Shown here: positions 35,644-44,482 of the stretch, in pieces
Layout: every line of letters starts with the position of its first letter
Position numbering within the stretch: position 1 is the first letter of the stretch
Source of the DNA: CAIZQW01 sp942493055
Lineage (GTDB): Bacteria; Verrucomicrobiota; Kiritimatiellia; RFP12; UBA1067
Direction: 5' to 3'
DNA length: 64,000 nucleotides
Assembly (NCBI GenBank): GCA_942493055.1
Contig: OW818680.1
Location: 1,984,001-2,048,000, forward strand
Translations under genes and position numbers: made by a program
Notes under the pieces: generated by a model
Databases searched by the model: none
What the model was told of the DNA's origin: nothing
What the model saw: only the letters and a program-made list of their open reading frames with translations

Positions 35644-38600
35644 TTAGTCTTCGATTTTAGCTGTCTTTGCCAGCAACTGCTTGTATTCAACCGGGAACAC
35701 CTTCACAAACCGGCTGCGCGCATCCTGCCACGATGCGAGGACTTGCTTTGCCTTTTTACTGCCCGTTGCACAGATGTGTTGCTGGATCAGCGTAATCAGT
35801 TCGGCCTCGTCAGGTGAGTTCGACAAGACCGTTTCCAAATCCACAGTATCCAGATTGCACTTCAGGTCGAAATCGCCCGATTCATCGTAGACGTAGGCAA
35901 TGCCGCCGGACATGCCTGCCGCGAAATTCACGCCCACAGGGCCCAGCACGACCACGCGTCCACCCGTCATGTATTCGCAGCCATGGTCGCCGCCGCCTTC
36001 GAGCACCATGGTCATCCCGCTGTTCCGGATGGCGAAACGCTCGCCGGCCTGACCGTTCAGATAGATGGTTCCGCTGGTGGCGCCATAGCCCACCACATTG
36101 CCTGCAATCACATTCTGGCTCGCTTCGAAGGTGGCTGCTGCTGGCGTCTTGATGATGATCTCTCCGCCGGAGAGGCCCTTGCCGACAAAGTCGTTCGCCT
36201 CGCCTGTGAGCTCCAGCGAAATGCCCGGCGCGAGAAACGCGCCAAAGCTTTGCCCCGCACAGCCTGTGAGCTGAATGCGGATGCAGTCCTTGGGAAGCCC
36301 CTCTGCTCCAAAGCGTCTGATCACCGCGCTCGACAAGGCGGTTCCGACCGTACGGTCGACATTGCCAATGTTCAGTTTCAGCGTGCTCACTTCGCCCTTT
36401 TCAATCGCGTTCTTCAGATGAGGAATGAGATGGACTTCATCAAAACTGGGCTCTACTTCCACGCACTTTTCAAAGCGGATATGGTCACCGGTGACCTGTT
36501 TCAAGATGCGACTGAAGTCCAGGTTGCGCGATTTGAAGAAGTCGATCGCGCGGTTCATCTTCAGGAGGTCGCTGCGACCCACCGCCTCATGGAGCGATTT
36601 CAGTCCGAGACTCGCTAAAATTTCGCGCACTTCGCCTGCCAGCATCCTGAGGAAGTTTTCGATGTATTCAGGTTTGCCCTTAAAGCACTTGCGCAACTCC
36701 GGATCCTGGGTTGCAACACCCACGGGGCAGGAGTTCTCATGGCACTTGCGCATCATCACGCAGCCGAGGCTCACGAGCAGCGTGGTCGCGAAACCAAACT
36801 CCTCCGCGCCCAGCAACGCGCCGATAATGACATCCCGGCCTGTCTTCAGTTGTCCGTCCACCTGAAGACGCACCCGCGACCGCAGGTTGTTCAGGACGAG
36901 CGTCTGCTGCGCTTCCGCCAAGCCCAGTTCCCAGGGCAAGCCCGCGTGCTTGATGCTCGTCAGGGGCGAAGCACCGGTGCCGCCGTCATGACCGCTGATC
37001 AGCACCACGTCCGCATGGGCCTTGGCCACGCCGGCTGCAATCGTGCCGACGCCGACTTCCGAAACCAGCTTGACGGAGATCCGGGCCTCGCGGTTCGAGT
37101 TACGCAGATCGTAAATGAGTTGCGCCAAATCCTCGATGGAGTAGATGTCATGGTGGGGCGGCGGCGAGATCAGCGTGACATTCGGCGTGGAGTGCCGGAC
37201 CCGCGCAATCATCGCATCCACCTTGTGCCCCGGCAATTGTCCGCCTTCACCGGGCTTGGCGCCCTGCGCCATCTTGATCTGCAACTCCTTGGCATTCGCA
37301 AGGTAGTCAATGGTCACACCGAAGCGTCCGCTGGCCACCTGACGGATCGCGCTCCTGCGCACCTCGCCGTGAGGGCCTGGATTCATGCGTTCAGAATCTT
37401 CGCCTCCTTCACCGCAGTTGCTCATGGCGCCCAGGCGATTCATCGCGATGGCGATCGCCTCATGCGCCTCTGGACTCAGCGAGCCCAGCGACATGGCACC
37501 GGAGACGAAGTGGCTGATGATCGACTCCACGCTCTCCACTTCCGAAATGTCAACGGGCGTGGTCGGCACAAACTCGAACATCCCGCGCAAGGTATGCACC
37601 TGCTGGCTCTGGTCATTGATGATCTTTGCGTACTCGCGATATTTCCCCAGATTGTTCTCATGCACCGCCTGACGGAAGAGGGAGAGGGTCAACGGCGTCC
37701 AGAGATGGCTCTCGCCATCCTTACGGAAGGCATACTCGCCGCCCGACTTCAGGATTGCGCCTTGGCGGGACTCCTTGTAGCGCTGTTCGCTTTCGCGGGC
37801 AATGTCCGCCAAACTCATGCCGCCAATGCGCGACGCTGTCCCCGGGAAGAACCGGTCGATCACCGTCTGGTCGAGGCCTACGGCTTCAAAAATCTGCGCG
37901 GAACGGTAACTGCGCAAGGTGGAGATGCCCATCTTGGACATAATCTTCAGCAGCCCCTTGTCCACGGCATGGATATAATTCTCAGCCGCTTTGGCAGGGT
38001 CGGCCGTGATCGCATTGGTGATCGACAACTGATGCGCGCACTGCAGCGCCAGATAGGGATTGACGGCTGTCGCGCCGAAGCCGATCAGCAAGGCGAAGTG
38101 CATCACCTCACGCACTTCCCCGGACTGCACGATCACGCCCACCGGCGGACGTAACCCAGCCTGGACGAGTGCGCGATTGACCGCCACGGTCGCCAGCAAC
38201 GCAGGCATCGGCATGGTCCCGGCAGGGAGTGCGCGATCTGAGAGGATCAAAATGCGCTTACCCGCTTTCACCACGTCCACAGCGCGCGCTGCAAGCGCAT
38301 CCAGCGACGCTGACAAGTCAGACTCCCAGCCAATGGGCAGCACAACAGCGCTAAACGCCTCGTCCTTCACCATGGACAAACGACGCACATCCTCATCCGT
38401 AAGCACAGGACGTTGTAATTTGATGAGTTTGGCATGATGAGCCCCCTCCTCCAAGATATTACCCTGATTGCCGATAAAGGTCAGCAGGCTCATCACCAAC
38501 TCCTCGCGGATAGGGTCGATCGGCGGATTCGTGACCTGCGCAAAGAGCTGCTTAAAATAGTTGTACAACAGCGGCGTCTTCTTGGAAAAGACCGCCAAGG

Positions 38601-40062
38601 CGCTGTCATTTCCCATGGAGCCGACCGGCTCGTGACCTGTCTGCGCCATTGTCTTCACAATGATCTCAACATCCTCGCGGCTCCAATTGAAAAGTCGCTG
38701 AAGACCAAAGAGGTCATCCTGGGTCTGAGGGGGTGTAATGGAATCGAAGAGTCCATGCACCATGATCTTGTTGTCGTCCACCCAGCGGCGATAGGGTTTC
38801 TGGCGCGCCAATTGGTTCTTGATCTCAGTATCAAAGACCAGGCGATGATTCTCGAGATCGCAATAGACCATTTCGCCAGGTTTCAGGCGGCCGCGCTTCA
38901 CCACGTTGTCATCCGGGATATCCAGCACGCCCGTCTCTGAGGCCAGCACAAAAATATTGTCGCAGGTGAGGGTGTAGCGAGCCGGCCGCAAGCCATTGCG
39001 GTCCAGCATCGCGCCGGCATTGATGCCATCGGAGAAGGCCACGGCTGCAGGGCCGTCCCACGGTTCCATGAGCGCGGAATGGTATTCGAAAAATCCGCGC
39101 ACGTCCTTGCCCAGATGATATTTCGGCCCCCACGCCTGCGGCATGATCATCAGCATGGCATGCGGCAGCGAGCGGCCCGAAAGCACCAGCAGTTCGAGCA
39201 TGTTGTCCAGATAGCCGGAGTCGCTCAAGCCCGCATCAAACAAGGGCAGACACTCCTTGAGTTCGTCCCCGAACAACTCACTCTTGAAGAGCTTCTCGCG
39301 ACCACGTTCCTGGTTCAGGTTGCCACGCAGCGTATTAATCTCGCCGTTATGTGCCAGATAACGATAGGGATGCGCCAGCTTCCAGGTGGGGAAGGTGTTG
39401 GTGCTGTACCGCTGATGCACCAGCGCCACGGACGAGGCGAACTCCGGATCCATCAGATCCGCATAGAAGGCATCGATCTGCGTCGCCATGAGCAAGCCCT
39501 TATACACGATGCTCCGGCAGGAGAAGCTGCAGAAGGTCAGCTCCTTATAGCGCTTCTCAAGGATACGGCGGACCACAAAGAGCTTCCGCTCAAAGACAAC
39601 GTCCGACCCGAAGGCCTCACCGCTGACAAATAGCTGTCGTATGCGCGGCATGGAGTTGCGTGCATTGCGCCCGATCGCTTCGGGGTTGACCGGCACATCG
39701 CGCCAGCCCAACACAGCAATGCTCTTTCCATGCAGCGCGGCCTCAATCTCTGATTCCATGCCGACACCACCAAACACCATGGCCACAGCATAACGCTTCG
39801 GCAATGTAAATCCGACTTTGCTCCGGAAAAAGTGATCCGGCATTGCAACAAGAATGCCTGCACCATCGCCGGTATCCGGATCACCGCCCGCAGCTCCGCG
39901 GTGCATCAGACGCTTCAGGATGGTAATACCTTTGTTGACGATACTGTGACTCGGCTTGTTGTCAAGGGACGCAACCAAGCCCACGCCACAGGCATCATGT
40001 TCATTTTCAAAGCTATAAAGTCCAATATCCGGTACAGGATAAACTGAAGATTCGTTTTTCAT
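35644..40062 (-). CDS. gltB: Glutamate synthase large (alpha) subunit
   Basis: 1472 residues, the usual length. An N-terminal class II glutaminase domain begins after a propeptide at the nucleophile Cys25 (HDACGVG). The central domain is followed by the FMN-binding synthase domain (GEGGEDSERM, ISPPPHHDIYSIEDLAQLIYD, HDGGTGASPLTSIKHAG), the 3Fe-4S cluster cysteines in GCVMMRKCHENSCPVG, and the C-terminal GxGxG beta-helix domain (GYGATSGTIYLNGQAGE, GGDHGCEYMTGG). It channels ammonia from glutamine to 2-oxoglutarate. A -24/-12 promoter sits unusually close to the start codon, giving a predicted leader of only a few bases. Confidence 0.97.
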   Translation of the reverse strand: MKNESSVYPVPDIGLYSFENEHDACGVGLVASLDNKPSHSIVNKGITILKRLMHRGAAGGDPDTGDGAGILVAMPDHFFRSKVGFTLPKRYAVAMVFGGVGMESEIEAALHGKSIAVLGWRDVPVNPEAIGRNARNSMPRIRQLFVSGEAFGSDVVFERKLFVVRRILEKRYKELTFCSFSCRSIVYKGLLMATQIDAFYADLMDPEFASSVALVHQRYSTNTFPTWKLAHPYRYLAHNGEINTLRGNLNQERGREKLFKSELFGDELKECLPLFDAGLSDSGYLDNMLELLVLSGRSLPHAMLMIMPQAWGPKYHLGKDVRGFFEYHSALMEPWDGPAAVAFSDGINAGAMLDRNGLRPARYTLTCDNIFVLASETGVLDIPDDNVVKRGRLKPGEMVYCDLENHRLVFDTEIKNQLARQKPYRRWVDDNKIMVHGLFDSITPPQTQDDLFGLQRLFNWSREDVEIIVKTMAQTGHEPVGSMGNDSALAVFSKKTPLLYNYFKQLFAQVTNPPIDPIREELVMSLLTFIGNQGNILEEGAHHAKLIKLQRPVLTDEDVRRLSMVKDEAFSAVVLPIGWESDLSASLDALAARAVDVVKAGKRILILSDRALPAGTMPMPALLATVAVNRALVQAGLRPPVGVIVQSGEVREVMHFALLIGFGATAVNPYLALQCAHQLSITNAITADPAKAAENYIHAVDKGLLKIMSKMGISTLRSYRSAQIFEAVGLDQTVIDRFFPGTASRIGGMSLADIARESEQRYKESRQGAILKSGGEYAFRKDGESHLWTPLTLSLFRQAVHENNLGKYREYAKIINDQSQQVHTLRGMFEFVPTTPVDISEVESVESIISHFVSGAMSLGSLSPEAHEAIAIAMNRLGAMSNCGEGGEDSERMNPGPHGEVRRSAIRQVASGRFGVTIDYLANAKELQIKMAQGAKPGEGGQLPGHKVDAMIARVRHSTPNVTLISPPPHHDIYSIEDLAQLIYDLRNSNREARISVKLVSEVGVGTIAAGVAKAHADVVLISGHDGGTGASPLTSIKHAGLPWELGLAEAQQTLVLNNLRSRVRLQVDGQLKTGRDVIIGALLGAEEFGFATTLLVSLGCVMMRKCHENSCPVGVATQDPELRKCFKGKPEYIENFLRMLAGEVREILASLGLKSLHEAVGRSDLLKMNRAIDFFKSRNLDFSRILKQVTGDHIRFEKCVEVEPSFDEVHLIPHLKNAIEKGEVSTLKLNIGNVDRTVGTALSSAVIRRFGAEGLPKDCIRIQLTGCAGQSFGAFLAPGISLELTGEANDFVGKGLSGGEIIIKTPAAATFEASQNVIAGNVVGYGATSGTIYLNGQAGERFAIRNSGMTMVLEGGGDHGCEYMTGGRVVVLGPVGVNFAAGMSGGIAYVYDESGDFDLKCNLDTVDLETVLSNSPDEAELITLIQQHICATGSKKAKQVLASWQDARSRFVKVFPVEYKQLLAKTAKIED

Positions 40063-40073
40063 TCCTCAATTTT

Positions 40074-40090
40074 AAGCAATCCTCATGCCA
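40074..40090 (-). promoter_or_regulatory. Sigma-54 (-24/-12) promoter of gltB
   Basis: On the minus strand TGGCATGAGGATTGCTT has the invariant GG and GC 10 bp apart and matches TGGCAC-N5-TTGC at all but one core base. The predicted start of transcription is at about 40064, two bases before the gltB ATG. Genes for two sigma-54 activators flank gltBD on the same strand. Confidence 0.6.
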
Positions 40091-40152
40091 TAAGGCAATA
40101 TAATAAAAAAACTCTATTTTATCCAATAATTAACCTGTTTTTTGAGATTTTC

Positions 40153-40201
40153 TTTACACTATCGTAATGCAGACCGCCTGATTACTTTACAGTATGGTAA
40201 A
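40153..40201. promoter_or_regulatory. Two dyads upstream of gltB, candidate activator-binding sites
   Basis: TTTACACTATCGTAAT (40153-40168) and TTTACAGTATGGTAAA (40186-40201) share the dyad TTTAC-N6-GTAA(A/T). Their centres are 33 bp apart, about three helical turns, and lie about 97 and 130 bp upstream of the predicted sigma-54 start site, the usual place for enhancer-binding sites. Confidence 0.5.
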
Positions 40202-40230
40202 ATTATACAGAGCAACATAAGCCCGCGCAG

Positions 40231-40417
40231 GTTCCGGCCGGCGCGGGAAGCCGCGCCGCTCCAGGCATGTTTGTCGCCCTGCACAGAAGGGAGCGGAACG
40301 CCTTCGCGTTCCGGCCGGCGCGGGAAGCCGCGCCGCTCCAGGCATGTTTGTCGCCCTGCACAGAAGGGAGCGGAACGCCTTCGCGTTCCGGCCGGCGCGG
40401 GAAGCCGCGCCGCTCCA
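40231..40417. repeat. 77-bp tandem repeat of GC-rich hairpins (about 2.4 copies)
   Basis: Units begin at 40231, 40308 and 40385, spaced exactly 77 bp; the last is cut after about 33 bp. Each unit holds two very stable stems, GGCGCGG-gaag-CCGCGCC and, across the unit junction, GGAACGC-cttc-GCGTTCC. The array lies between the end of the PAS activator gene and the gltB control region and could terminate or attenuate read-through. It has no CRISPR-like spacers. Confidence 0.75.
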
Positions 40418-40435
40418 TGTCGCCATGTATAGAAG

Positions 40436-41830
40436 TTAGAGACCAGGCGTTCTTTTACGTCCGTCCTGCCGGGGAAGGTCGATGCCCAGCGCACGGATCT
40501 TTCGAAAAAGCGTGGTTTTATGGACGCCCAGCTTTTTTGCCGCCTGCAAGCGGCTGCCCGAACTGCGCTCCAGCGCGACACGGATCGCCTGGGCGTCAAG
40601 CGCGTCCCTGGCCTCGCGCAAGCCTATTCGGTTGTTCGCGTCGCGTGAGAGGCCAGCACCGGTCAATGCGTCCGGCAGGTGGATCAAGTCGATGCATCCG
40701 GTGCCGCAGAGGATAAAGGCGCGTTCGATGACATTCTCCAGCTCGCGCACATTACCGGGCCAGTCGTGCGCCATCAGCAAGGAGAGCGCCTCAGGCGCGA
40801 TACCGCCAACGGCCTTGTTCTGCAAGCGGTTGAACCGTGCAATGAACTGCTCCGCAAGAAGCGGGATATCCTCCTGACGGCGGCGCAACGGGGGCAGTTC
40901 CACGCGCACCACGTTGACGCGGTAATACAAATCCTCGCGAAACGCACCCGCCCGGCAGCGTTCCAGGAGATCGCGGTTGGTCGCCACAATGACCCGGACA
41001 TCAGCCTTTTCAGAGCGGGTGGAGCCCAACGGCTCAAACACACGCTCCTGCAGCACGCGCAGCAGGCGCACCTGCAACGCCGGGCTCACCTCGCCGATTT
41101 CGTCCAGAAACAGGGTTCCGCCCCTGGCCAGCGTAAAACGTCCGGGCTTGTCCTTCACGGCACCTGTAAAGGCCCCTGCCTTGTAGCCAAAAAGCTCGGA
41201 CTCCAGCAACGTGTCCGGAAGCGCGCCGCAGTTGACAGCGACGAAAGGCCCGGCCTTGCGCGGGCTCAGCGCATGCAGCGTCCGCGCTATGAGTTCCTTG
41301 CCGGTTCCTGTCTCGCCCTGAATAAGGACGGTGCTGGGGCTCGCGGCAATCGCGGGCAGCACCTCGAACAGCTTCTGCATAATGGGGCTGTGGCTGACCA
41401 GTTCGCCGACATGCACGCGCCCCTCCAATTCGCGCCGCAGCGCATCGATCTCGGACAAATCCCGAAAGGTCTCCGCCCCGCCGATCACCTTCCCGTTCGC
41501 GTCCTTTAGAACAGCCGTGGAGATGCTGATCGGGATGCGCTCCCCGTCGGCATTGATGATGTAGCCCGACTTCCCGATGATGGGCCGACCCGTCTTCAGC
41601 GTTTTTTGCAGGGCGCACTCCGCGCCGCACATGCTGGAGCGGAAGACCTCCGCGCAACGCCGGCCGATTGCCGCCTTGCGCGTCACCCCCGTGATTTTTT
41701 CAGCGGCCCGGTTGAAAGAGGTCACGATCCACTCGGCATCCACAGTGAACACGCCGTCCGAGATGCTCTCCAAAATCGCATCCGTAGTCGTCGGTTTCGC
41801 GCCCTCAAGGCTTTGGTGGTTTTTTTTCAT
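40436..41830 (-). CDS. Sigma-54-dependent activator with PAS domain
   Basis: 464 residues from the ATG at 41830 (a TTG at 41839 is possible; neither has a strong ribosome-binding site). A PAS domain (about 20-130, DGVFTVDAEWIVTSFNRAAEKITG) contains the Cys-rich CAEVFRSSMCGAECALQKT, seen in a group of PAS-linked activators. A AAA+ domain follows with Walker A GETGTGKE, an intact contact loop GYKAGAFTGA, LFLDEIGEV, and a C-terminal Fis-type helix-turn-helix (SRLQAAKKLGVHKTTLFRKI). The Cys cluster hints at redox or metal sensing. It lies upstream of gltB on the same strand, separated by the hairpin repeats. Confidence 0.92.
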   Translation of the reverse strand: MKKNHQSLEGAKPTTTDAILESISDGVFTVDAEWIVTSFNRAAEKITGVTRKAAIGRRCAEVFRSSMCGAECALQKTLKTGRPIIGKSGYIINADGERIPISISTAVLKDANGKVIGGAETFRDLSEIDALRRELEGRVHVGELVSHSPIMQKLFEVLPAIAASPSTVLIQGETGTGKELIARTLHALSPRKAGPFVAVNCGALPDTLLESELFGYKAGAFTGAVKDKPGRFTLARGGTLFLDEIGEVSPALQVRLLRVLQERVFEPLGSTRSEKADVRVIVATNRDLLERCRAGAFREDLYYRVNVVRVELPPLRRRQEDIPLLAEQFIARFNRLQNKAVGGIAPEALSLLMAHDWPGNVRELENVIERAFILCGTGCIDLIHLPDALTGAGLSRDANNRIGLREARDALDAQAIRVALERSSGSRLQAAKKLGVHKTTLFRKIRALGIDLPRQDGRKRTPGL

Positions 41831-41987
41831 GCGTGTCAAGGGTTTATAGGCGTAGCCGCGTTCAGCGATGTATTCCTATTTTTCAACACTATATCACGGC
41901 TTAACGCCGGATTGCAATAAGCGTCTCGCCTACCCCGGCGTGAGGTGCGCCTCAACAGCAAAAAATCCCACACGCATCCGATTTTTC

Positions 41988-42016
41988 TTGAAGCCAAACT
42001 AAGCGAGGAGTACACT
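41988..42016 (+). promoter_or_regulatory. Probable sigma-70-type promoter of the metal-uptake locus
   Basis: TTGAAG (41988-41993) and TACACT (42011-42016) are separated by 17 bp, 60 bp ahead of the first gene. No clear Zur-type palindrome was seen over the promoter. Confidence 0.45.
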
Positions 42017-42076
42017 TTTAAACAATTTGCACCGTGTTGTCCCGGCCGTGTGCAGTACTAAAAAAGGAGACTCATC

Positions 42077-42406
42077 ATGACATCACGTCGTCTATTCATT
42101 GGCAAGATACTCACCCTGGCCGCAGCAGCTCCATTGATCTGTTCCGCCAACAACTGTACAGCAGCCAAAGAAGAGAAGAAGGAAGAGAAGAAGGCCTGCG
42201 CACCCAAGCTCACCGCAACCGGCGCAACCCTCGTCGAGTGCGGCGAGAAGAAGACCAAGATCGCCATCAAGTGCGCCAAGTGCGGCTGCAAGGCTGAACT
42301 CGAAATCGACACGCCGACCGCTGACAAGCCCTACTCGCTGGAGTGGAAGTGCCCGAAGTGCGGCAACAAACAGAAGGTCACGGTTGAAGTCGCAAAGGCC
42401 GAATAA
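42077..42406 (+). CDS. Small exported zinc-ribbon protein
   Basis: 109 residues with AAGGAG upstream. The N-terminus MTSRRLFIGK with a hydrophobic stretch looks like a Tat-type or Sec signal. A Lys/Glu-rich linker leads to a four-Cys ribbon made of CAKCGC and CPKCGN, spaced as in rubredoxin/zinc-ribbon knuckles. No family was recognised. As the first gene before a His-rich outer-membrane protein and a ZnuABC-type transporter, a role as a periplasmic metal carrier or sensor is plausible, but this is inference. Confidence 0.7.
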   Translation: MTSRRLFIGKILTLAAAAPLICSANNCTAAKEEKKEEKKACAPKLTATGATLVECGEKKTKIAIKCAKCGCKAELEIDTPTADKPYSLEWKCPKCGNKQKVTVEVAKAE

Positions 42407-42426
42407 CCTGCGCATGTAGGAAACCC

Positions 42427-42822
42427 ATGCTGAACGTATCTTCATACAGAAGCCAGCGGGTTGGCTGGCGTCTCCGCGTCAAAGCGGGGGCGCTGGCTCT
42501 CTTTTTTGTGTTCATCACCCTGTTGCCCTGGGTCCATGCTTTCACTGCAGGCGAAGATCAGGACCACGCCTGTTGCCATCACGAGTCACCCCCGACACCC
42601 GACCCCTCCGCCTTAGCCTTTGTATCCCAGGAGGAGGCTGCTCCTTCTTGCTGGATCTGCGAAAGCCTCTCCTCGCTGTTGAACCACAACACGCTGGATC
42701 ATCTGACAGCTGTTGTCGTGTCGCTACCCTCTTCTACATATGACCGTCGCGCGCCACAAGCGCCGTCCCTCACCTTTATTGATCCTGCCTGCCGTTCGCA
42801 GGCTCCGCCATCCAATGCCTAA
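42427..42822 (+). CDS. DUF2946-like His/Cys-rich membrane-associated protein
   Basis: 131 residues. A basic N-terminus and one hydrophobic segment (GALALFFVFITLLPWVHAF) are followed by a likely metal-binding stretch DHACCHHES and a later CWICES pair. The layout resembles the small DUF2946-type proteins found beside metal-related outer-membrane receptors. It starts 21 bp after the zinc-ribbon gene. A short hairpin (AGCAGGC at 42837-42843 with GCCTGCT at 42852-42858) lies after its stop. Confidence 0.6.
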   Translation: MLNVSSYRSQRVGWRLRVKAGALALFFVFITLLPWVHAFTAGEDQDHACCHHESPPTPDPSALAFVSQEEAAPSCWICESLSSLLNHNTLDHLTAVVVSLPSSTYDRRAPQAPSLTFIDPACRSQAPPSNA

Positions 42823-42980
42823 TATATTCTGGCGATAGCAGGCGCTTTAATGCCTGCTGGCAGTATGGCTTCTCCGGTTCAAGAGCACACGCCTACGCTC
42901 GTTCCGCACATTGCCGTACAGATCACTAAAACCCTTGTCGGCCCCTCAAACGGCGGCGGCATATTCCACCTTTCAACAAC

Positions 42981-44453
42981 ATGAAAAATAATCTTTTGCA
43001 CACCCGCACCTGTGTAATGGGACTCCTCTTCGTTCTGGCTACAAACCCCGTATGGGGACAGACAGAGGACGCCCACTACAAAAAACTCGAAGCGGAGATC
43101 CAAGCGCTTCGACAACAGATGAACGCCCTCCAGGAAGAGCATGCTCGCGTCCTCGCGGAACTGAGAGCCTCCCTCCCGAAACAGGGTGTTTCCACCTCGA
43201 ACATCCCCCAGAGTGTCTCGGCGCCCGTAACGCCGCCCCCAACACCCGAGGAGACGCCTTCGCTTTATGAGTCGCTGAAGCACTCCGCGGCATCGCTTGT
43301 CCCCTCCCAGGTACAGGCCATCCCCGGGCTGGACATGGATATCTCTGCTGTGCTCGATCTCTACTTCTATCACGATGATAGCCAGGAGGGTGTGAGCCAC
43401 TTGAAGCAGGAACTCAGCGGCTTCGGTCACCACCATGATGAGGCAGAGGGCCATGACCATGGCGGCTCGGAAAACGGCTTCAACCTCCGCCATGTCGAGC
43501 TGGGCTTCTCTGCAGAGGTCGACCCGTATGTCCGCGCCTGGACCACGGTCGCCGTGGATGAGGATGGCGCTGAACTCGAGGAGGCTGTCCTCCAGACGAC
43601 CTCCCTGCCCTACGGGCTGACCTTCAGCGGCGGCAAGCTCAAGAGCGGCATCGGGCGGCTGAACCGCCAGCACTCGCACAATTGGGACTTCCTGGACCAG
43701 CCCCTGGTCTATGACCTCTTCTTTGGCGCACATGGTCTCACGGAGAAGGGCGTCCAGCTCACCTGGCTGGCCCCCACCCCCTTCTACCTCCTCCTCGGAA
43801 CAGAGCTCTTCAATGGCGACAACGAGCAGTCCTTTGCCGTGGCAGAGGCCGAGGGGCTCTCCTCGCATGACGCGCCGCGCCTCTGGACGGGCTTTATCAA
43901 GGCCGGACCCGACCTCGGCCCCAACCATGCGCTCCTGGCAGGCCTCTCCGCCTTGGCCGGACGTCACCAGATGGCGCACGAGGCCGCCGAGAGCGCGGAT
44001 GGCAGAAGCCTGATCTATGGCGCGGACTTCGTCTACAAGTACGATGCCAAGCGGACGCATGGCCTCGGCGACTTCATCCTGCAGGGCGAGTATTTCTACC
44101 GCGACATCGACCTGGACGGCGAGGGCGAGTGGTCCGGCTCGACCTGGAGCGCCCAGCAGGACGGCTACTACCTCCAGTCCCTCTACGGCTTCCTGCCCCG
44201 CTGGCGCGCCGGCCTGCGCTGGGAGCAGCTCGGACTCCTGAATGACCTCGAAACCCCCGAGGAGGGTAGCGTCTCCTTCGGCGAGACCAGCCGTCTGGCC
44301 GCCGTGCTGGAGTGGAAGCTCTCCGAGTTCTCGCTGCTGCGCGCCCAAGTCGGCCATGGCTGGTATGAGACGCCAGACGGCTTGGAGAGAGCCTGGGAGT
44401 TCGGCCTCCAGTGGCAGCTCTCCTTTGGTAAACATGCGGCCCATGATTTCTAA
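42981..44453 (+). CDS. Outer-membrane beta-barrel protein with a His-rich loop, metal-uptake associated
   Basis: 490 residues with a signal peptide ending NPVWG, a coiled coil (about 30-65, LEAEIQALRQQMNALQEEHA) and a beta-barrel of alternating amphipathic strands that ends in a hydrophobic residue. A loop contains GHHHDEAEGHDHGG, a strong metal-binding signature. It resembles the porin-like family encoded with zinc ABC transporters. Its role is probably to bind and pass zinc (or another divalent metal) over the outer membrane. It stands 30 bp ahead of the znuA-like gene in the same operon. Confidence 0.8.
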   Translation: MKNNLLHTRTCVMGLLFVLATNPVWGQTEDAHYKKLEAEIQALRQQMNALQEEHARVLAELRASLPKQGVSTSNIPQSVSAPVTPPPTPEETPSLYESLKHSAASLVPSQVQAIPGLDMDISAVLDLYFYHDDSQEGVSHLKQELSGFGHHHDEAEGHDHGGSENGFNLRHVELGFSAEVDPYVRAWTTVAVDEDGAELEEAVLQTTSLPYGLTFSGGKLKSGIGRLNRQHSHNWDFLDQPLVYDLFFGAHGLTEKGVQLTWLAPTPFYLLLGTELFNGDNEQSFAVAEAEGLSSHDAPRLWTGFIKAGPDLGPNHALLAGLSALAGRHQMAHEAAESADGRSLIYGADFVYKYDAKRTHGLGDFILQGEYFYRDIDLDGEGEWSGSTWSAQQDGYYLQSLYGFLPRWRAGLRWEQLGLLNDLETPEEGSVSFGETSRLAAVLEWKLSEFSLLRAQVGHGWYETPDGLERAWEFGLQWQLSFGKHAAHDF

Positions 44454-44482
44454 CGTGATGCTCATAACAGGAGAAAAATCAG

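Noticed and set aside
36739..38154. Long plus-strand frame across gltB
   Set aside because: Antisense to a confidently identified conserved gene; the translation is low-complexity in Arg and His and has no family features.
40231..40417. Possible CRISPR array
   Set aside because: The repeats are contiguous and 77 bp long with no unique spacers and no cas genes nearby.
42850..42984. Short frame (44 residues) overlapping the start of the outer-membrane protein gene
   Set aside because: It is simply the in-frame continuation after the DUF2946-like stop, with no ribosome-binding site, and it overlaps a hairpin.
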